Source: Aedes albopictus
Taxonomy: Eukaryota > Arthropoda > Insecta > Diptera > Culicidae
Length of the DNA: 64,000 nucleotides
Direction of reading: 5' to 3'
Assembly: GCF_035046485.1 (NCBI RefSeq)
Contig: NC_085137.1
Coordinates: forward strand, 374,790,706 to 374,854,705
Shown here one piece after another: positions 42,181-53,310 of this stretch. A program made the translations under genes and the position numbers. The notes beneath the pieces were generated by a model. That model worked only from the letters and a program-made list of their open reading frames with translations. It was not told where the DNA came from and searched no databases. Positions within the stretch are counted from its first letter, which is position 1, and the number at the start of each line of letters is the position of its first letter.

Positions 42181-43133
42181 GTTATGCAGTCGTTCACCAA
42201 TTCCTTGATGCCTGCTGAAGTTTCAATCTTTCTGTATTCACGTTGTGGAAGAGTTCTTCCAGTAGTTTGGACACCGCTTGGCCCTGGGACATGTTGATTT
42301 ATGGTGTTTCCGCCCATATTATCGTCTCCAGTTCTTTCGTAGGTCCTCTCCTTACTGTTAACCTCTTTAACGTGACGCTTAGGCCCTCCAGAATTCTGGA
42401 CTTCTATTGATCCTGGGACTTTCGGATTAGTGATGGTCACATTCCCTTCATCGTCACCAGTATTACAAGTATTTCTGTTAGCCTCAGAACTTTCACCAAT
42501 GTCTACATCCATTTTGTCACTATCCGGTTTCTTTGGGAGTTTTTTCCTGATGGGAGCATTCCCAAATTTATAATCCAGAACAAAGTCACATCCTTTCAAA
42601 GTTTTCATTGAAACTCCATCAACGCTGAACGTCAATTCTACATGACGTTTATTTATTATCTTTCTCAAGAATATCTTCCAGCTGTCAACTATTAAACCAT
42701 CATTTTGAGCTTCAAGAAGAGCAAGAATATCTTCATTGCTATCTTCTGCGCTCATGGGAAAAAAGCCAATCAGTGTTTCTGGTTGTGGGATTTGATCTTC
42801 ATCAACTGCAACAAGATTTGCTCCCTCCCATGGACGGATATTGGAAATCGTATTTTTCAACCAGTCGGATGTTTCCTGGTTTTTACAAATTATTACCAGA
42901 TAACCTGGCCTAAGCAAACAGTTGCCAAATTTTGGCTTAACCTTCTTTTTGCGTTGGTGGACAACATTATTCAGAACAGCTTTTTGCGTTGCAATCAGCT
43001 GCTCAAATGTAAGTTCTGCGTTCGGGTAGTCTTTTGGTAATATGCCTACCTTCACACTCGTTAACACTTCCTTGAAGGATGGTTTGACTCTACTCTCTGT
43101 AGGAATCTTTAGACTAATTTCTGAATAAATCAT
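42120..43133 (-). CDS. LOA-type ORF1 protein, 337 residues
   Basis: Likely the nucleic-acid-binding and chaperone protein of the element. The frame is intact. A globular region at about 70-195 (FGNCLLRPGYLVIICKNQ, NIRPWEGANLVAVDEDQ, FFPMSAEDSNEDILALLE, ELTFSVDGVSMKTLKG) resembles the DUF4780-type domain found in arthropod retrotransposon ORF1s, as far as I recall that family. The rest is a low-complexity charged tail with GPSGVQ and GSIEVQ repeats. There is no CCHC zinc knuckle. The Met at 43133 may not be the original start, because the element seems 5'-truncated there. Confidence 0.75.
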   Translation of the reverse strand: MIYSEISLKIPTESRVKPSFKEVLTSVKVGILPKDYPNAELTFEQLIATQKAVLNNVVHQRKKKVKPKFGNCLLRPGYLVIICKNQETSDWLKNTISNIRPWEGANLVAVDEDQIPQPETLIGFFPMSAEDSNEDILALLEAQNDGLIVDSWKIFLRKIINKRHVELTFSVDGVSMKTLKGCDFVLDYKFGNAPIRKKLPKKPDSDKMDVDIGESSEANRNTCNTGDDEGNVTITNPKVPGSIEVQNSGGPKRHVKEVNSKERTYERTGDDNMGGNTINQHVPGPSGVQTTGRTLPQREYRKIETSAGIKELVNDCITFSGERPKVPKNQEQNRYIQ

Positions 43134-43140
43134 TGGAAAA

Positions 43141-43790
43141 CTTTCTTAAATTCTTTCTGGTGGATTTTTTGGAAAAAAAAAACTGTTGTTTTTTAGCATC
43201 CATGAAAGAATTTCTGAAGACATCCATGGTATGTTTCTAAAAGAAACCATTGATAATTTTTTGGAGGAATTTATTGAAAAAATTTCGGAGCAAGCCATTG
43301 TGAAGGAATTCGAGGAGTGATTTGTAAAGCAACCTACGCAACATTTCCGTTTATTTTTGAATAATTTTCGAAGAATTAAAAAGAAACCCAGGAGGAATTT
43401 CTGCAGAAACGTCAGAAGAAAATTTTCGAATGAATCCAAATCCAATGATTCTCTTAGAGCAAGAAATAAACCCCTACTTCACCTGAAGAATTTCTGATGG
43501 ATTTTCCAAAAGAATCCCAGGAGAAATTTTTGCATAAATATCTAGAGAAATTTCTGAAATCCTTTGACGAATTTCTGAAAAAAATCTCGGAGTTATTTTC
43601 AAACGAATTTTTGGAGGAGTTTATGACCCAATTGATGCAAGAAAAAAATCTAAAGCAGTCTCTAAAAAATATCCAAATGAAGCCTTGGCAGATTTTTTGA
43701 AAGAATTAGTACAGGACTCCCTATGGAAAATTCTTGAGGAATCTTTGGAGAAATTCTAATGAGCTCTGCAATATTTTCTGAAAGACTGCC
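43141..43790 (+). repeat. 12 bp minisatellite, block 6, right flank of the LOA element
   Basis: GGAATTTCTGAAGA-type words continue the array from before the retrotransposon. Confidence 0.65.
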
Positions 43791-43792
43791 TA

Positions 43793-43971
43793 GGGGACCG
43801 TTCATAAAGTACGTGGACTTTTTGGGATGGGGCGGGGGTTGGTTGTGGCCAAAGTCTTCGTTTCATACAAATTTCATTTTTTTTTTTATATTTATAAACA
43901 AAAGTCTACAAGGGGAGGGAGGGTCTGAGATGGCCTAGATTTAGTCTACGTGGTGTTCGTAAACCAGGCCC
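43793..43971. mobile_element. MITE with GGGACCGTTCATAAA-type ends, TA target
   Basis: Left GGGGACCGTTCATAAAGTAC; right, inverted, GGGCCTGGTTTACGAACACC. TA flanks at 43791-43792 and 43972-43973. The ends are diverged. Similar GGGCCCGTTCATAAATTACG elements are widespread in insects. Confidence 0.6.
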
Positions 43972-43973
43972 TA

Positions 43974-45224
43974 GGTATATTTCCGAATAAACATTAGGGG
44001 AATTGCTGTAGCAATCTCTTAAAGAATTTTGTGAGAGATGGTGTGTGTGATTATAGGAAGCTCATGGATGATTGGCTAAAATAAAAACGACTCATAAACA
44101 AAGTGACCATTTTTGTGAAATGTGAAATATTTTTTTTTTATTTTACGGCTTTTCTTCTACCAAAACAGAGTGCAGCAACTTTAACAATTATTACCAGTGA
44201 ATGTGTTATGTTTTAAAAGAATAACGCTCCTATAAGTAGAAGAAAAAAATAATCAAAAATTTGATCTTAATACACTATTCTATCGGAAATTTACAAAGAG
44301 GTGGAGGAAAATACCTATTTTTTCAAACAGTTTAAAAAAATGGCTTTAACTAATTTTATGTATTTTATTCATGTTTTACAAGTAACATACTCCCACCGGC
44401 TTGCCTATTGAAAACCAGTTTGCTTGTTTTTGTTCGCAGAGTTCCTTTTCCTTTTAACCTACATCGCCAACAAGTCGCCCGGTCATCGTCAATATATATA
44501 GACTCGCTGTGATTCTCACGCGATCGATCTAGCATCCGATCGGAAAGCTCCCTAAATGTACCTAGCCGAATCGAAATCTCAAGAATGCATCGCATTCGCA
44601 AGATTACACAACCGATCGACATCCGTTTGATGTCTGCCGAATCACGCGTGCATGTAGGTTTTTCGTGCACGCGTGTGAATGATACCTAGCTACTACCTAA
44701 CATCAGACATGGTTGTGTATGAATCCACGTTAGCTTTGCCTCAGACACGATTTTTTCTCAGCTACGGCACGAAAATGGAAAAGATTAACAAAAAGCATTC
44801 GATTACACACCACCGCACCGCCGTGAGACGTTGAATTCGAAATTGCATTTGTCATGCGGAGCTCCGACATAGGTCGTGTGCCAAAAGCAGTCCGATCGGC
44901 GATCAGGGCTCGATGTATGGGGGCAATTAAAGGGGCGGAAAATCATCTCATCGAGAGATTGGTTCGGTTTCAGCTTTCAGCACGATTCGATTGATCGTCG
45001 CGCGGTGGTCACGGTTTGGCATGTAGTTGATATGATTCCGTGTGTAAATTGAATACGTGTAGGTACTCACTTGGGGGGCTACGATTGACGTCAAACATTA
45101 GGTTAGACTCGCTGTTTGTTATTGATGTGGGTACAAAAAGGTATCATTGCATTTGATGTTATGTAAACCTTGGGCAAAAATTATTGAACTAAGTTATGTT
45201 CATGTTATAGTTATAGATGAAAGT
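43974..45224. other. Non-coding; unique GC-richer island at 44380-45080
   Basis: The first 400 bp are AT-rich. From 44380 to 45080 the sequence is unique-looking with many GATCGAT and CGATCGG words, CpGs and short palindromes (GCACGCGTG near 44643-44652 and CACGCGTGTG near 44667). There is no coding frame with a motif. It is a candidate enhancer in the inferred intron. Confidence 0.35.
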
Positions 45225-45488
45225 TTTTTTTTCAATTCGTTTATTTGAAAGGCTCGTTTGTTCAATTAAAAACTCTACTGAGCCGATATTCTTATTCAGA
45301 AAATTTGTATTCATAAAATAAAACTAATAGAAAGTTCTTCGGCGACCCTCTTTTTAGATTGCGATCCAGAACTGGACCCTGCATTTGCAAAATGTGCCCG
45401 CCGTTCCTTTGAAGTCTGGTTACATAGAAGAATCATTGAAATTGAAAATTCAACATATGCACACATATTTCAGAGAGCGACAAGTTAT

Positions 45489-45748
45489 TCTTCTTCTTCT
45501 TTGTGGTTCTACGTTTCCAAAGAAACATGGCCTGCCTCACTTCAACTTAGTGTTCTTTGATCACTTCCGCAATTATTAAATATAGGGCTTTCTTAGCCTG
45601 TCATTACATGATTTTGTATATTGTGAGACAAGCACAATTATATACTATACCCAAGAAATCGATTTTTTTTCCTGGAATGGAATGGGAATCTAACCCGTCG
45701 TCTCCGATTTGACGATCCATAGCCTTAACCCCTAGGCTAACTGGAGAC
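45489..45748 (-). mobile_element. Feilai-like SINE, nearly full length, minus strand
   Basis: On the minus strand: head GGTCTCCAGTTAGCCTAGGG (box A), GGGTTAGATTCCC (box B, slightly damaged), body with GTGCTTGTCTCACAATATAC and AACACTAAGTTGAAGTGAGG, and an AAGAAGAAGAAT tail. The copy at 33412-33610 is a truncated sibling. Confidence 0.8.
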
Positions 45749-45834
45749 CGACTGACAAGTATCACTTTGATGAGATGAGAACTTATGAGAAGTCTGAGAA
45801 GGGATGTCAGATCAGCCGTGGTTGGAAATCCAGG

Positions 45835-45990
45835 AATAAAAAAATTAAAGGAATCTTGGCAATCCAGAAAGAATCCTGGAGGAATCCCTGATGAAATCTC
45901 GGGAATAATGCATGAACGAATCTCGGAAGTACACCTATGAGTAATCATTGAAAGAATTCCGGGAGCAGTCATTGATGGAATACGGAAAAT
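45835..45990 (+). repeat. 12 bp minisatellite, block 7
   Basis: GGAATCCTGGAGGAATCCCTG-like words. Confidence 0.65.
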
Positions 45991-46135
45991 ATCCATAAAT
46001 AACACAGCGCAACATTTTTTTGTCTCAAGAGCAAAATAATATGTCTCTGACTGATTTCAGGCCGCTTAATCCGAATCCGGGCTCAGATTTGCTCCAGCAC
46101 GTCACAATTTTGAGCTATACCTCAATTTATAGGCC

Positions 46136-46507
46136 AAAATATGCAATTTTGGGCCTTTTTTTACTGCAAGCCATTAAGCATGGAAATATATTATTTAAGT
46201 AATCGAAAGATAGATTGGTCAGTTTACATCTAAATTGATGAAAATATTTCGTTTTTACAAATCAAATTTCATAGATTTAAGCATTTTGTGTCAGTATGTA
46301 AACTTACATGCAAGGGTAGCTTGTATGGGAAATATCGTACCTATCAAAAATCGCTTAAAACCATCAAATTTGATTTGGTAAAACAAAATATTTTGTATGA
46401 GTCATTAATTTAGATGTTAACTGACCAATCTATCCTTTGATTGCTTAAATAATGTATTTCCATGTTTAATGGCTTGAAGTAATAAAAGCCCAAAATCGCA
46501 AATAATC
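46136..46507. mobile_element. Long palindromic MITE-like element
   Basis: Arms of about 150 bp. Left: TTTTGGGCC, CAAGCCATTAAGCATGGAAA, TAGATTGGTCAGTTTACATC. The right arm is the complement with few changes. A centre of about 70 bp lies near 46290-46360. No coding frame. Confidence 0.75.
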
Positions 46508-46841
46508 CTTAATAATCTTTACAACATGTGCATTTCTTTGCATTAGTCGACCAAAACTCATAAAAATTGTTCAAAAAAACACATTCCTGTATGTTTGTAA
46601 GCTGAATTATTGTTGTACTGTAGATTAATAGCATTCAATCTTGCTTACAGATAGCTTCTGTAGTTTATGGAAAATTTTACCTATTATATTACCCAGGAAA
46701 ACTAAACTCGCCCATATCACCCTAAAATTGATAAAACTCATGTCAAAATAAATTTCACGAGTCAAAAACATCACAACAGCATAAACCAAGAAGCAAAAAG
46801 TGTGAAAATTTGGCGAATTTTTTAAGTTTCAGAATTAATTT

Positions 46842-47056
46842 GTGGAGCCTCTTAGCCGTGCGGTTAGGGTCACCAAGCTTATAATCGCACCATGCTATGG
46901 GGTGAGGGTTCGATTCCCGCTTCGGGCGTTGAAACTTTTCGTGAGAATAGTTTCTTCCCCGTTTCCACTGGTGCATGCTCCGTTGTCCGTTGTCTAATGT
47001 TAAGTTTAAAACAGTCTGTACAGCCGAAAGCTGAAGACGTTGTCCGTGTATTTTTT
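46842..47056 (+). mobile_element. tRNA-derived SINE
   Basis: Box A region TGGAGCCTCTTAGCCGTGCGG and box B GGGTTCGATTCCCGC at about 46906-46920. The body shares CCGTTGTCTAATGT and GCATGCT words with the SINE at 3427-3629. Confidence 0.7.
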
Positions 47057-47399
47057 ATATTAATTGCTAAGTGGATCTTTTTTTCTGTCATACCCAATTT
47101 TTAAGAAATTTTCCCAAACTTATCAGAAATTATTTTTTTTCCTCAAAAACCAATTAATTTTCAACACAGATCACTAAAACAATGTAAAATGAATTTAGTG
47201 CATTCATTGAAAGATATATTTTATCATTTTTTAATGTATTTTTCACTAGAAACCGGTCACTGTACCTACAAACTACCAAAGGCGTAGATAGCTTTTCAGT
47301 CAGGGCTTTTATAACTAAAGACAATATGATGAAATTGAATATAATAACATTATTTTAAAAGAATTATATAACCCTTCAGCAGTCACGCTGTTGTATTTT
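47057..47399. other. AT-rich, no gene recognised
   Basis: Nothing supported. Confidence 0.4.
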
Positions 47400-48117
47400 G
47401 TACAATACGTTAAAAAAATTCTTCCAGAAATTCTTGAAATAATTTAAAAAAATCATCAGGTGATCCTGGAGAAACTCTTGGGTACATCCCTGAAAAAATG
47501 ATTGAAGGATTTCTGGAATTTCCGAAGAAATTCCTGCATGAATTTTTGAGGAGAACCTGATAGAAATTTCAGAAGAAATCATTTGAGGAATTCCTGGAGC
47601 AATCCCTGGAAGATTTCCTGGATAAATTCCTGAAGAAATACCTGTATGAATCCCTGGAGCAATTCCTACAGGAATACCTGGAAGAATTTCTGAGAGTCTA
47701 CCTGAAGGAATTCCAGTATAAATTATGGGAGGAATACCTAGAGAAATATCTGAAAAGATCTCATGAGGAAATCTTAGAAGAAATCCCAAATAAGTTTCTA
47801 GAAGATTCCTTGAAGGAAATTCTTGAGAAATTTCTGGAGGAATTCTGGAAGGAATCCCTGAAGGAAATGCTGATGGGAATCCCTGGAGCAATTCCCGGAA
47901 AAATCTACAGAGAGAATCCAGGAAGAATGCCTGAAGAAACTTTTGAACAAATTCCTGACGTAATTCCTGGAAGAATCCTTGGATGAGACCCAGCAGGAAT
48001 TCCTGGGGAAATGTAATGGATGAATATTTTCAGCAATCCCTGAGAAAAATTCCTGGAGAAATATGCAGAGAAATTCAGGAAGAAAATTCTGAAAAAAATC
48101 CCATGAGAAATTCCAGG
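47400..48117 (+). repeat. 12 bp minisatellite, block 8
   Basis: Regular GGAATTCCTGGAG and GAAATTCCTGAAG units. The minus strand has a 171-codon frame rich in IPPGIP and SGIPS steps that comes from the repeat. Confidence 0.85.
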
Positions 48118-48556
48118 ACTACCAGGTCCCGTGGCGTAGTGGCTACACGTTTGCTTCATAAGCAGATGGTCATGGGTTCGATCCCAGCCCCGGTACATTC
48201 ATCAGTTGCTCTTTCCCCCTGAGAGCAGCTGACACTGACCTTCTTCTGAGCTCATGGCTCAAATAAACCCGGATACTTGGACATCGGCGAATGGCAATCC
48301 ATAAAGGACCCCTAATCGGACTGGAAACAGGAACAACCAACAGCCACACATCAACATCCTCGTGCTCATCATTCTACCATGATAGGGTAGAAAGTGCAAG
48401 CAGCGCAACGGCAACTAGTTGAATATAGTACAATTAAATTAGAATACATTTAGGCGCTATACAAAGTGTATGTACAGCTTCCACTTGGAATCGCCCACGC
48501 AGTGCCCTAGTGGACAATAGAGCTATAAATTAGGTTAAGTGATTGAAGAATAAAAA
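48118..48556 (+). mobile_element. tRNA-derived SINE, long type with A tail
   Basis: The head GTCCCGTGGCGTAGTGGCTA (box A) and GGTCATGGGTTCGATCCCAG (box B) is followed by a body of about 350 bp and ends in a run of A near 48548-48557. It lies inside the 12 bp minisatellite, which resumes directly after. Both promoter boxes look sound. Confidence 0.8.
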
Positions 48557-50440
48557 AAAAATAGGAGTATTTCCTGGAAGAACCCTTGGAGGAATTTCTG
48601 GGAATATCCCTGGGGAAATTTGTGAAGAAAACCCTGGAGGAATCCCTGAAAGAATTCCTGGACGAACCTCTGGATGGATTCTCCTGGAGGAATGTCTGGA
48701 GGAATCCCTGAAAAATTTCTGAAAGTGTTCCTGGAGAATTTCCTGGAAGAATCTCTGAAAAAAATCCTGGAGGAATTGCTGACATAGTTTCTGGAGGATA
48801 CCCACGAGCAATTCCTGGAGGAATTCCTGAAAAAAAAATCCTGGGGTATTTCCTGGAGGAATTTCTGGAGAAGTTCCTGGAGGAACTCTTGGATAAAATC
48901 CTGGAGGAATGCTTGGAGGAACTGCTAGAGTTATTCTTGTGGGAATTGCTGGAGAAATCTCTAAAGGAATTCTAGAAAGCATTACTGAATGAATTTCTAT
49001 AGGAATCTCCAGAGCAATTCTGAGAGATTTATATTTTTATTTCTGGAATTGCTAGTGGAATTTTTGTGAGGAATTCCTGGAGAAAACCTTGAAGGAATTC
49101 CTGCAGGAACCTCTGGTGAAATTCTCGAAGAAATTTGTGAAGAAATCCCTGGAGGAATCCCTGAAAAATTCTTGAAGGTATTTCTGGAGAATTTCCTGAA
49201 CGAATTTCTTAAGAAATCCCTAGAGGATTTGCTGGAAAAATCCTTAGAGAAACTTCTGGAGGATTCCGTGGAGGAATCTTCAAAGGATTTCCTGGTGGAA
49301 TTTCCTGGAAAAATTCAAGGAGAAATCCCTGGAATAATCTCTGAAAAATTCCTGAGGTTATTCCTGGAGTATTTCCTGGAAGAATTACTGAAATCATCCC
49401 CAGAAGATTTTCTGAAAAAATCCTGGAGAAATTGCTGACATAATTTCTGAAGGATGTCCAGGAGTAATTTCTGGATCAATTCCTAGACAAATTGCTGTAG
49501 ACATTCCTGAAATAATTCTTGGGGTAATTCCTGGAGGATTTTTTTTTTAATTTTTATGTCTGTGTATTTTAACTACTGCTAATTCTACACTATTTCCTGG
49601 AGGAGTTTCTGGAGAAATTCCTGAATAAAAGCCTGGAGGCATGCCCGGAGGAATTCCTGGAGGTTTTCCTTTGGGAATTGCTGGAGGAATCCTTGAAGCA
49701 TTTTCTGGAAGCAATAATTACTGGATAAATTTCTGTGGGACTCTCTAGAGGCAGAAATTACTGAAAATATCTCCGGAAAAATTCCTGGATGAAATTTTAG
49801 AGAAATTTTTGGAGAAATTCCTGGTGAAATCCCTGGAAAAATCGCTTAAGAAAATCCTGGAGGAATTCCTACAGGAATCCCTGCAGCAATTCCTGGCGGA
49901 AAATCTGAAAGAATTCTTGGAGAAATTCCTGAAAAAAAATCTAGAGCGTATTCCTAGAGAATATCCTGGAAGAACTTTTTAAGGATTTTATGGAGAAATT
50001 CCTGGATGAGTTGCTGACATAATTTATGATGAAATCCCTAATTAATTCCTGGTGGAATTCCTTTAGGAATTGCTCGAGGAGACCCTGGAGAAATTCCTGG
50101 ATGAAATCCTGGAGGAATGCCATCATGTATTTCTGGAGGTATCCCAGGAAGAGTTCCTGAAGCAATCCCAGGAGAAATTTCTGCAGGAGTCCCTGAAGCA
50201 ATTCCTGGAAAAAATATCTGGTTGAATTCCAGGAGGAATCGATGGAGAAATCTCTACAAAAATCCAAAGAGGAATCCCTGGAGAAATGCCTGGAAAATTT
50301 CCTAGAAAAATGCTTAAGAGAATTCCTGGTGGAATTCTTGGAGGATTCCCTAAAGTTATTCCTTGAGAAATCTTGGGAGGAATTCCTGTAGGAGTCTCTG
50401 GAAAAAAATCCGTAGAAGAGTTCCTGCATAAATTTAACCA
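48557..50440 (+). repeat. 12 bp minisatellite, block 9 (longest)
   Basis: About 1.9 kb of GGAATTCCTGGAG and GGAATCCCTGGAG-type units with a 50 bp T-rich break at 49540-49590. Frames open for 60-240 codons on either strand are repeat by-products. Confidence 0.85.
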
Positions 50441-50509
50441 GGTGAAGCGACGCCTGGAAGAAGCGGAGTGCGAAGAAATGGAACTGCTGTGCCGTTCCAT
50501 AGAAATCAT

Positions 50510-51830
50510 CTGGAATGGCCGGTATTGCAGCTGAACTCATCAAGATGGGCCCAGAAATGTTGGCCATCTGTCTACACCGGTTGGTAGTCTGGATCTGGTA
50601 AACCGAACAGCTACCGGAGGAGTGGAAGGAGAGATAATCGGCCCCATTCACAAGACAGGCGACCATTTAGAATGCGAGAACTTCAGAGCGATCACCATTT
50701 GAAATGCTGCCTACAAAGTTCTATCCCAAATCATCTTCCATCGTTTGCCGCCCAAAACGAATGAATTCATGGCAAGTTATTAAGTTATTGGCTTCATCGA
50801 CGGTCGGTCGACAACGAACCAGATCTTCACCGTATGGCAAATCCTCCAGAAATGCCGTGAATACCAGGTCCCAAAACACCACCTGTTCATCGACTGGAGA
50901 ATCATGGACGAAAACAAACAAAGCAACGATGGACGATGTGCCAAACTGCATAACGGTTTCGGGTGAACTATCTAGTGCATTCGAATCTCGCCGGGGACTG
51001 CGACAAGGTGAAGGATTCTCATGCTTACATCGCTCTAAAAGGTGTAATGCGACGAGCCGGGCTCAACAGCCGGGGAACGTTTATCACAAAACCCGGTCAA
51101 TTTGTGTGCTTTGCGGCAGAACATTTGGAACGGTGGCAGATATGTATACCCGCCTGAAACGCGGAGCAGCAAAGGTCGGACAGTTGGTGAATGCGTCGGA
51201 AACAAAGTACATGCTGGTAGGCGGAACCGAACACGACCGGATCCGTCTGGGTAGTAATATAGACGGGAATACTTTCGAGGTGGTGGAGGAACGCGGATCC
51301 TTACTGATGGCTGACAAAAATGTCAATCGTGAAATTGAAAGGCGCCAACTACGAGGTCCAGAAGAAGCTGCTATCAAAAACGATTCACTCTAGCGTCAAA
51401 TGCACCATGTACAAAACGCTAATGAGACCGGTGGTCCTCTATGAACACGAGACATGGAGCATGCTCGAGGATCACCTGCAAGCATTCGGAGTTTTTGAGC
51501 AACGCGTGCTAAGGACGTTCTTCAGTGGTGTGCAAGGTTGTGTGGCGGAGAAGGATAAACCACGAGCTCTCTACACATTACGACGAACCCAGCATCCAGA
51601 AGGTGGTCAAAGGCGGAAGGATACGGTGGGCAGGGCATGTTGCAAGAATGCCGGATAACAACCCTGCACAGTTTGTGTTGGATGGTTGATATAAGAAGGC
51701 GTGGAGCGCAGAGCGCACAATGGGCGGAGCAGGTGAAGCGTGACTTGGCGAGCATTAGGTGTGGGAGAGCGGCAACCACAAATTGAATATTGTGGTGTAC
51801 TATTGTTGATTGTATTTTATCTTAAACTAG
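50510..51830 (+). pseudogene. RTE-like non-LTR retrotransposon ORF2, degenerate
   Basis: Several frames together give a decayed reverse transcriptase. They read GIAAELIKMGPEMLAICLHR, PIHKTGDHLECENFRAITI, AAYKVLSQIIFHRLPPKTNE, NQIFTVWQILQKCREYQVP and HHLFIDW (first catalytic Asp). After a deletion come RRAGLNSRG, FVCFA (second catalytic box start, lost), GRTFGTVADMYTRLKR, NASETKYMLVGGTEHDRIRL, CTMYKTLMRPVVLYEHETW and finally RWAGHVARMPDNNPAQFVLDG. Multiple frameshifts and stops make it inactive. The 3' end at about 51825 reads TTTTATCTTAAACTAG. It belongs to the same family as 20476-20715. The 5' end is cut off in the minisatellite. Confidence 0.8.
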
Positions 51831-52085
51831 CTGTCCCCGGCAAACTTTGTCTTGCCTACTGCGTTTTTTGACGTTCCAAGTCCCTAGCCAAGCACCCAAG
51901 TCCCCGTTCAAAATGTATGAAAATCCGATTTTCAAAAACTCTCAATTTTTCCATGTTTTATGGCTCATAAACCTACCTTGGGTAAAAACTAACAGAACAA
52001 AACTTAGACGACCAAAATTGGACCTTCCGTTCGAAAGTTATGCGCGGTCCCACGTATGCCACTGCATTTTTATATATATAGATGT
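51825..52085 (+). repeat. Dispersed repeat starting CTAGCTGTCCCCGGCAAAC and ending TATATATATAG
   Basis: The opening CTAGCTG.CC..GGCAAAC and the ATTTTTATATATATAGA end form a word pair I recognise from dispersed insect repeats. A frame of 107 codons covers it without a domain. The class is not settled. Confidence 0.4.
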
Positions 52086-53008
52086 AATGTTAAGCAAATT
52101 AATAAATGTATGTATGGATGTACTAAACGATCAAAATTGCCGATCGTGTAATATCAATGGGTGGTACTAACACTATCACAACCTGACAATAAGCGTATCT
52201 CATCGAAACTCAGATTGAACATTCAGTTTATGTAGAAAAAATATTCACACAGTTTCAGCATTTTACCGCTTGGTTGCGTTGGTAGCGTTTAATCATAATT
52301 ATTTTTGGTAATGTTAAAGGGAATTCTATGCACAACAATTTTGTATTAGGCAGTATAATGATCGTTTGCTGTTGTTTCCCACGTTTCTGAACGTGTACTC
52401 ATATCGTAACAAACATAATTGGATTGAAAATTTTTGTTTAGCTTTGTAATTAATAGTCTATTCCTCTCTCCATTTCCTGTTTGCACAAATTATTTCACGA
52501 GAGTGCAGAACTTCCAAACGATTGCGAATAATTTGATAACCAACAGTCGGGAAAAAAGAGCTTAATGATATATAACTGACGAATTCCGATAGAAATCATC
52601 CCAATTTGCTTCACACTTATCTAATTATCAAGTTATTTTGCAATTTGTTATTGTTCCGCTGTCCGTCGCCACTGGTGATCCACTTCCGAGATTACCCAAT
52701 CCTCGTACCCCAGTGAATGAAATGCGGTAACCGAATCTCGGACAAACCCCAAAAATAGCGAAAGAGGGGCGCGGAAATGTAGGATTTTTCACTGGCCACG
52801 CATTGCGGGCCTCATTTCGGGCGGCCTTACCGCGTCAGGGTGTTGTGCAATTGGATCGTTGTGATGGACCACCGATGGAAAAGATGCAAACCGCGATATA
52901 CCTCGTAGCTTACATACCTACATCGAACGGAGAGTGTTCGAGACTTGACGAAGAATTGGTTGAACAACTCGATAATTCAGGAAGTTTACAGATCATTACT
53001 GTAATTTC
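52086..53008. other. Upstream flank of the coding exon
   Basis: The first 500 bp are AT-rich. From about 52650 the sequence becomes GC-richer and repeat-free, as expected near a gene. A 138-codon frame at 52803-53219 has no motif. Confidence 0.4.
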
Positions 53009-53035
53009 TATAAAAGCCTTTTTGCGCTTGCATCA
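53009..53035 (+). promoter_or_regulatory. Second candidate core promoter (TATA box)
   Basis: TATAAAAG at 53009-53016 and CATCAAC at 53031-53037. The distance to the TCA (about 26 bp) is a little short. It could start a transcript whose ATG is at 53184-53186, next to GT, with a 124 bp intron to the acceptor at 53310. The donor there (GTGATG) is weak. Confidence 0.25.
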
Positions 53036-53310
53036 ACGGCAGACCGAGCTTCGTGGAGAATGGAGTAAGAGAGCATCCTCCCCCTTATTATTTCGATTTT
53101 TCTTTCATCGTATTTCTGTGAGCGTATGTGAATACGTTTTGACTCTAATAAGAGCACGTGTTTCGGCTCGTTTCTCGATGATGATGGTGATGATGCTAAT
53201 GATGATGCAAAATAATTAGATCTATTTGATGTTGTCCGGCATGTGGTGGTGGTTTACTTTTGATATGCAATGAAAGCTAATTGATGTTTCCTGTTTGATT
53301 CTCTTTTCAG

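Larger units (their letters stand above)
38042..43140 (-). mobile_element. LOA-type non-LTR retrotransposon, nearly complete
   Basis: The order on the minus strand is ORF1 (43133-42120), ORF2 endonuclease (to 41212), a MITE (41209-40959), ORF2 connecting region, reverse transcriptase, RNase H and a C-terminal zinc motif (to 38132). A short 3' tail of about 90 bp ends in an A run (T run at 38043-38055). The apurinic endonuclease plus downstream RNase H with a CCHC motif point to the LOA clade (Lian-like in mosquitoes). There is no 5' untranslated region before ORF1, so it is slightly 5'-truncated. Damage is limited to the MITE and one frameshift near 40660, which suggests recent insertion. A target duplication cannot be told from the surrounding minisatellite. 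Confidence 0.85.

Noticed and set aside
45385..45579. 64-codon frame crossing 45489
   Set aside because: Its second half is the 3' part of a Feilai-like SINE.
47376..47891. 171-codon minus-strand frame with IPPGIP-like repeats resembling a structural protein
   Set aside because: It arises from the GGAATTCCTGGAG minisatellite and shows no splice or start context.
50117..50666. Overlapping frames on both strands, up to 241 codons
   Set aside because: They mix minisatellite with the start of the RTE-like fragment and have no homology of their own.
51522..51779. 85-codon minus-strand frame
   Set aside because: Antisense of the RTE-like C-terminal region.
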